This document shows, in pieces, positions 59,536 to 64,000 of a stretch of DNA of 64,000 nt. Position numbers and translations under genes: made by a program. The notes beneath the pieces were generated by a model. The model made no database searches. It worked only from the letters and a program-made list of their open reading frames with translations, and had not been told where the DNA came from. Source of the DNA: Gyrodactylus bullatarudis (taxonomy: Eukaryota; Platyhelminthes; Monogenea; Gyrodactylidea; Gyrodactylidae); NCBI GenBank assembly GCA_012064415.1, contig SSNU01000075.1:818686-882685 (forward strand), in the 5' to 3' direction. Each line of letters begins with the position of its first letter. Within the stretch, counting starts at the first letter, position 1.

Positions 59536-62427
59536 CTAATAGAATTTTACTGCATTAATTATTCTCTGAATATGTTCCTTGTATTTCTCTATAATGAGCC
59601 TCGTATGTCCGCCATTACTGCTGCTATCAGATTCAATGGCCAAACTCTTGAGACAACAGATGAGATCGAGGAAGTTAATGATCTCATAACGCTTAGTAAA
59701 ATGTACTGTGGAGATGAATTCGTCGACAAAATTCAATCTTTCACCATACATGCAGCAGTCATCACAAAAGAACCGAACAATCTTTGGCTCGTAAGACTTT
59801 TGAATGGTCGTTTCCTTTGAGTCTTCATCAACAAAGATGATTTCACTTTTGGCGACGATCATAAAGGTGCCATACTTTCGATACGGACAAAACTCGTCAT
59901 GCTTTTGGTATCCCGTGAAAGATTCCATCTTACAAATGACTCGGCTAGGATCCCCCTCGAATTTTATATTCTCACTGATGCCTTTGGGATCATAAAATCT
60001 TTTGAGTTCGTTCGGAAAGATTTTCTCTCGTTCCGCTTCAGGACATTGGCCGATCATGATGGCGATAGGATTCGGCTCAGTAACTCTGCAAATCAATTTT
60101 GCCGTACTGTTGCTGACGAATATCTTGTGGGTGGTAACTCTAGTCAAATCGGTCATTTCAGTATCCACGTTGTTGGTCTTTCTCAAGTTGTACTCGTATT
60201 CTGGAAAGTCCTCAATCATAAACTTGCTGGCTAAATTTTGAAGAAAGATGTCATCAGGTACTCGGGTCTTGGCGACAATCTGTTCGTGGGTAAGAATTCC
60301 ATTTTTGAGTTCGTATTCATGGAGAATACCCAGGGTTTTCGAGATGAAAATATTCTTGAGAATAATCTTCTCCTCCGTAGAATTTTTAAAGTAAAATCTG
60401 GCCAGATCAAAGGCCGTCTTCTTCTTGTGTAAAATGGAGAGATCATTTTCGCCCATCTTGTAGATATCGTCAATCTTGCAAATGTTGGCTTTGTCAGGTC
60501 CCTCCGGTTTATACTCGGGAACACTCTGCAAATCGTTGTCATATTGTGGTGTATGTACTTTGGTCTTTACGTGATACCTAACTGGATGGGTTTCAAAGGT
60601 GCCCATTGTTATAAAATCGAGGGATCTGAGTTCACAGCTCTCACCCATCTCGTATGCAAACGATTTCAGCTTAGGAGATGCCTTTTTCAGATACTTGAAG
60701 ATTTCAATAACATTTGGTTCTGTAATTTTCTCTACAACTTTTATGTTGTTCTTTTTACCTTCGTAGGTTACTTCTTTTTTGCGACAAACCTTGAAAACGG
60801 GATGATTTCCAATGCGGTAAGATTTGATGAGATAATTTCGTTCGGCACTGTCGAGCTTGGTCAAGAGTGCAGCCTGTTCTGGTGTCAGAGCGTTCTTGTC
60901 TTTTGACTTGGAATTCTTGCCTTTATCTGTCTTTTTGGCTGGAGCTGCCTTTTTATTCTTTTTCTTGTCGCCCTTTTTTGGTTTTTCTGCATCCTTTGTT
61001 TCTCCCAAATCGTCGAGTTCTTCAATGTTTGATTTATAACGAATGTATTTACAGTCGTGCTCGACAATGGTGGCAAAGTTGGCGACACGTTGTTGTGTCC
61101 GCAGATATGTCAGATATTCCTTTTCGGAGTTGAGTTCCCTGTTTTCGTGAAGTTTGAGTTTTATACAAATGCCACGGTCTTTCATATCCAGGAAGTTTTC
61201 ACAGATTTTATTCTCAACCATTTCCTTGTATATTGTCTGGAATTGTTTCTCAATAGAGTTTTGTTCTTCTACAACAGATTTGATGACAACTTCGTCTGTC
61301 CCATCGCATTTCTTGGATAGATAAAATATTCGAATGTTATACTTTCTAGTCAAGTTCATCGGTTCTCTGACTTCGTTCTTGCCTTGCAGTTTGGCCAGGT
61401 TACAGTAGACCATTTCGACAAATTTCTTTTCAAACTTGTTAGTTCCTTCGGTGATTTCCTGTTCGATAATTCGAACGATAATGAAAGAATTGACAACCTC
61501 GATAATACTACGTCCAGTCATGCCAAAGTAGTTCTTTAGAATATACTGATTAGACGGTTTGATTGAGAATATACTATTTCCGTTTAAACTGTAATTATCC
61601 AGTTCGTAAAACATGCCATTAATTTGAGATGACGGCAAGCTATTTTTCAATAGTTTATCAATCACCTTGTGCTGGGCTTCTTCTTCTGGTTTTATCTCGA
61701 TCTTGTGGATAGTACCGCGTTTATTTGCTTCCAAGTTGATTGTATAGTCAACGTATTGGTCATAAGAATCCTTGTATTCATACTTGACTAGAAGAGAGGT
61801 AGGGTCTTCCATATTGTCAACTACAAAGACGGGATAGATTTGCTGAACCTCAAATTCTGTCTCTTTGAATGAGAGCTCATAGGCATTACCGACTGATCGG
61901 ACAGGATTCAAAGTTTCATGGGTAATATTATTAATTGTGATGGGGACTTGCAGTTTGATCAGTGTAAAGGTGTCATTGTAAATATCCATGAGGGGTTGAG
62001 GTTCACGAATGAATTTTTGCAGTGTACAAGATGATTTAGTGAAAGACTCGAAAAAGTCGTCAATTTGTTCGAGCTGGTTGTCTTCTTTAGCGCCGCAAGA
62101 ATCCAAACAGATTTGTAGAAATGTCCTATTCATTTTGGCATTATAGGCATGATGATATTCCTTGGCGATATCATTCAAATCGGCACATGTATTCTTACAT
62201 GAGAATAAGACATTGGCAATGTCTTCGTCGATACTGCGAATGGTTAAAATCTTTTGTGTATCGAAGCTGGCATCAATTTTATTGGAGCACAACATTTGAA
62301 TGCGTATGCCCAGGATTTGAATCACTTTTCTGATTCTAGCCATAATGTCTTTGGATTCAGCTTCGGGGAGTAATTCTTTGATAAGATTCTCCATAACAGA
62401 GTCTGTTACTTCAATTTTACTTCCCAT
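59536..62427 (-). CDS. Large intronless orphan protein (963 residues)
   Basis: Open from ATG at 62,427 to the stop at 59,536. The low proportion of AT-driven codons compared with flanking DNA and the balanced amino-acid content argue for a real gene. I recognise no family. What can be seen: residues 1-150 mostly helical with several Cys (SCKNTCADL, LDSCGAKED); 150-470 predominantly beta-like with many Val/Ile; a Lys-rich, probably disordered linker at about 475-515 (KKGDKKKNKKAAPAKK) followed by LTPEQAALLTKLDSAERNY; 520-890 a second mixed region; a Cys cluster RFFCDDCCMY near 890; and a helical C-terminus. No signal peptide, membrane span or known catalytic motif. The absence of introns beside a 15-exon neighbour could mean a retrogene. 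Cytoplasmic or nuclear location is inferred from the absence of targeting signals. Confidence 0.8.
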   Translation of the reverse strand: MGSKIEVTDSVMENLIKELLPEAESKDIMARIRKVIQILGIRIQMLCSNKIDASFDTQKILTIRSIDEDIANVLFSCKNTCADLNDIAKEYHHAYNAKMNRTFLQICLDSCGAKEDNQLEQIDDFFESFTKSSCTLQKFIREPQPLMDIYNDTFTLIKLQVPITINNITHETLNPVRSVGNAYELSFKETEFEVQQIYPVFVVDNMEDPTSLLVKYEYKDSYDQYVDYTINLEANKRGTIHKIEIKPEEEAQHKVIDKLLKNSLPSSQINGMFYELDNYSLNGNSIFSIKPSNQYILKNYFGMTGRSIIEVVNSFIIVRIIEQEITEGTNKFEKKFVEMVYCNLAKLQGKNEVREPMNLTRKYNIRIFYLSKKCDGTDEVVIKSVVEEQNSIEKQFQTIYKEMVENKICENFLDMKDRGICIKLKLHENRELNSEKEYLTYLRTQQRVANFATIVEHDCKYIRYKSNIEELDDLGETKDAEKPKKGDKKKNKKAAPAKKTDKGKNSKSKDKNALTPEQAALLTKLDSAERNYLIKSYRIGNHPVFKVCRKKEVTYEGKKNNIKVVEKITEPNVIEIFKYLKKASPKLKSFAYEMGESCELRSLDFITMGTFETHPVRYHVKTKVHTPQYDNDLQSVPEYKPEGPDKANICKIDDIYKMGENDLSILHKKKTAFDLARFYFKNSTEEKIILKNIFISKTLGILHEYELKNGILTHEQIVAKTRVPDDIFLQNLASKFMIEDFPEYEYNLRKTNNVDTEMTDLTRVTTHKIFVSNSTAKLICRVTEPNPIAIMIGQCPEAEREKIFPNELKRFYDPKGISENIKFEGDPSRVICKMESFTGYQKHDEFCPYRKYGTFMIVAKSEIIFVDEDSKETTIQKSYEPKIVRFFCDDCCMYGERLNFVDEFISTVHFTKRYEIINFLDLICCLKSLAIESDSSSNGGHTRLIIEKYKEHIQRIINAVKFY

Positions 62428-63310
62428 GATATCGGAGTTTTACTCTGATTCTATCGAAAAGTGTTTAATGAAATAAAAGATAAAATTCAAAGTATTTTTG
62501 TCGAGCATTTCTGCGCAAATTAATAATTTAAAAAATGGAGGAATATTGATAATTTATCATGTAAAAATAAAACAGTTTTGTAAATGATATCGCATTTCAA
62601 ACAAGGAAAAAATTGAAAAAACCATTTACTTATTTTGATTCAGGATAATTAAAATATTTTTTTTGAACCATCATTTTTTTCAAAGAATTCAAATAATTTT
62701 GGGTTATATTAAAATGCCATAAAAGTCTCTAAGGTTTATACGTAATGTAGAAAGAATTATTTTTGAATTTGGCCACAATTATTTTTTTACAGGGAGGTAG
62801 TAAAATTCATTGAAAAAATTTTTGTCGCACATTCAAAAGTTGATGTTTTTAATTGAAAAATACGCCCTTCTCTCTTTAATATGCAAATACATAGATTTGA
62901 TTACTGGTCAAAGATTTGCGATAAGAAATTAAAAGGGATAATAACAAGAAATCCAGGAATAAAAGTACATGAAAATCTTTCTCGAAGGATAAATATTTGA
63001 TGTCATCAACTGACAAGTCAAAAACAATATGTTGAGATTTTTCATCTATATAGTTAGAATATGATTAACTGAAAAGTGAAAGAGATAAGCATCTTGTCAG
63101 AGGAAACAGAATTTTGATTGGAATTTCTCAGAGAAATACAGAAATATATAGTCTTTTGGGGGAAGATTAATGGGTAATTTCTGAAAACACTGATTTTCCA
63201 TAGAGAATCAATTAAAGGGAGTGTTAAAGTCTTGGATTGATTGTCTGAAATGGACACGAAATTAAATTCAGCAAATTTATCTTGGTTATCAAAACGTTAA
63301 AGGAAACGTA
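62428..63310. other. 5' flank of the 963-residue gene
   Basis: AT-rich, with no CCAAT pair like those of the receptor genes and no repeat that I can identify. Confidence 0.4.
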
Positions 63311-63490
63311 GAAAAAAAAGATATATTAATACCAAATGCTCATTTCTCAAAGGTTCAACAGTAGTGTCTCTTTAATAATGATAAAAGATAAATTTAAAAA
63401 TTTTGAAAGAAATAGTAAAATTTGAAGAAAATTAGAATAAATGTAAGCTGAAAAAACACCTAAACACTCCAATACAATTAGTGGAGATGA
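63311..63490 (-). repeat. Penelope-like element 3'-end fragment with degenerate hammerhead motif
   Basis: Aligns with 32,512-32,714 from AGATATATTAA-like sequence through ATAAATGTAAGCTGAAAAAA to the end CACTCCAAT. No ORF sequence follows, so only the extreme 3' end is present, as expected for a severely 5'-truncated insertion. The hammerhead region reads CUGUUGA (one core base changed), GAAA, and a stem III of AUG-AG-CAU. Confidence 0.65.
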
Positions 63491-64000
63491 AAACTATATT
63501 TTACTAATTTTTTTGATTTTCAGATAACTCTCTGATAATGTTGAGACCTGCATAATAACTGGGAATTTTCGAGGAAAGATCTCACGTAAAGGTTAAACTT
63601 AGTGGAGATATTCAAAAATGAAACTTAATCTTTTTGCAGTTTAATGATATTTTTAATGATTGGATTATTTCCCTAATAAAATTATCACTTCAATGGGTAA
63701 GGGATGGATAAATACGCAGATTAGGAAATTCTGAAAGAAATAGGCTTGGCCATTGACGTGAACAAACTAGGACCTGATTGGGAAGATCATTTAACTGCGC
63801 AGTTTAGTTCGCTTAATTAATTCAACCTTGATTTCTCGTATATGCTAATTTTTATGATTTTAAGTGAATTGAATTATTTTTTCAATTTAGTCTGCACTAA
63901 ATTAACTTTAATTGCCTCCCTTGAGTCATTGAAAAAATCATAGATTTGCAGTTCTAATGGGAAGAATCAGAGGGTTTAAAAGGAACATTTTAAAGATTAT
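63491..64000. other. Gene-free window end
   Basis: No gene or repeat recognised. Confidence 0.4.

Noticed and set aside
1..64000. CRISPR arrays, bacterial operons, rRNA genes
   Set aside because: None seen; the window is eukaryotic and the repeats are interspersed transposons rather than regularly spaced arrays.

Overview
This window is nuclear DNA from an AT-rich invertebrate animal (roughly 30% GC by eye). Three observations support this: a 15-exon gene with GT-AG introns and AATAAA polyadenylation, animal-specific proteins (a protocadherin-type receptor and an Ig/DB/fibronectin-III/SEA receptor), and a dense load of eukaryotic transposons. Nothing in the sequence fixes the phylum. DB-module receptors, introns as short as 35 bases and endonuclease-bearing Penelope elements all fit a small protostome, but that is inference.

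Layout. Positions 1-5,600 are repeats: a copy of a dispersed coding repeat, a long inverted-repeat element enclosing a Merlin-like transposase start, a decayed MULE transposase, and several MITEs. Positions 5,782-15,880 (+) hold a receptor gene whose 15 exons I joined by hand with consistent phases. It encodes about 755 residues in the order signal peptide, Ig, DB, FN3, DB, SEA, FN3, one membrane span, short tail. Its large introns carry MITEs and a 228-bp-arm palindrome. Positions 16,000-51,000 are gene-poor. They contain a gapped Tc1-like transposon (16,838-18,060), a possible ARPC3-like exon fragment, a LINE split around a nearly intact Penelope-like element (32.5-34.8 kb) with a hammerhead-like motif in its 3' region, a 292-bp exact-length duplication of the LINE 3' end, and families of foldback and TTAA-flanked (piggyBac-like) elements.

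Positions 51,263-54,517 (-) hold a single-exon protocadherin-like gene of 1,084 residues with seven cadherin repeats and a unique tail. Positions 54,700-59,500 are again repeat-derived. Positions 59,536-62,427 (-) hold an intronless 963-residue protein that I do not recognise, the best candidate here for an undescribed gene. The right edge carries a second, diverged Penelope 3' fragment.

The three genes form no evident pathway. The two surface-receptor genes do share a promoter-like arrangement: CCAAT boxes plus a CTACGTAC motif 100-160 bp upstream of the start codon. Coordinates of repeats are read by eye and may be off by a few bases.
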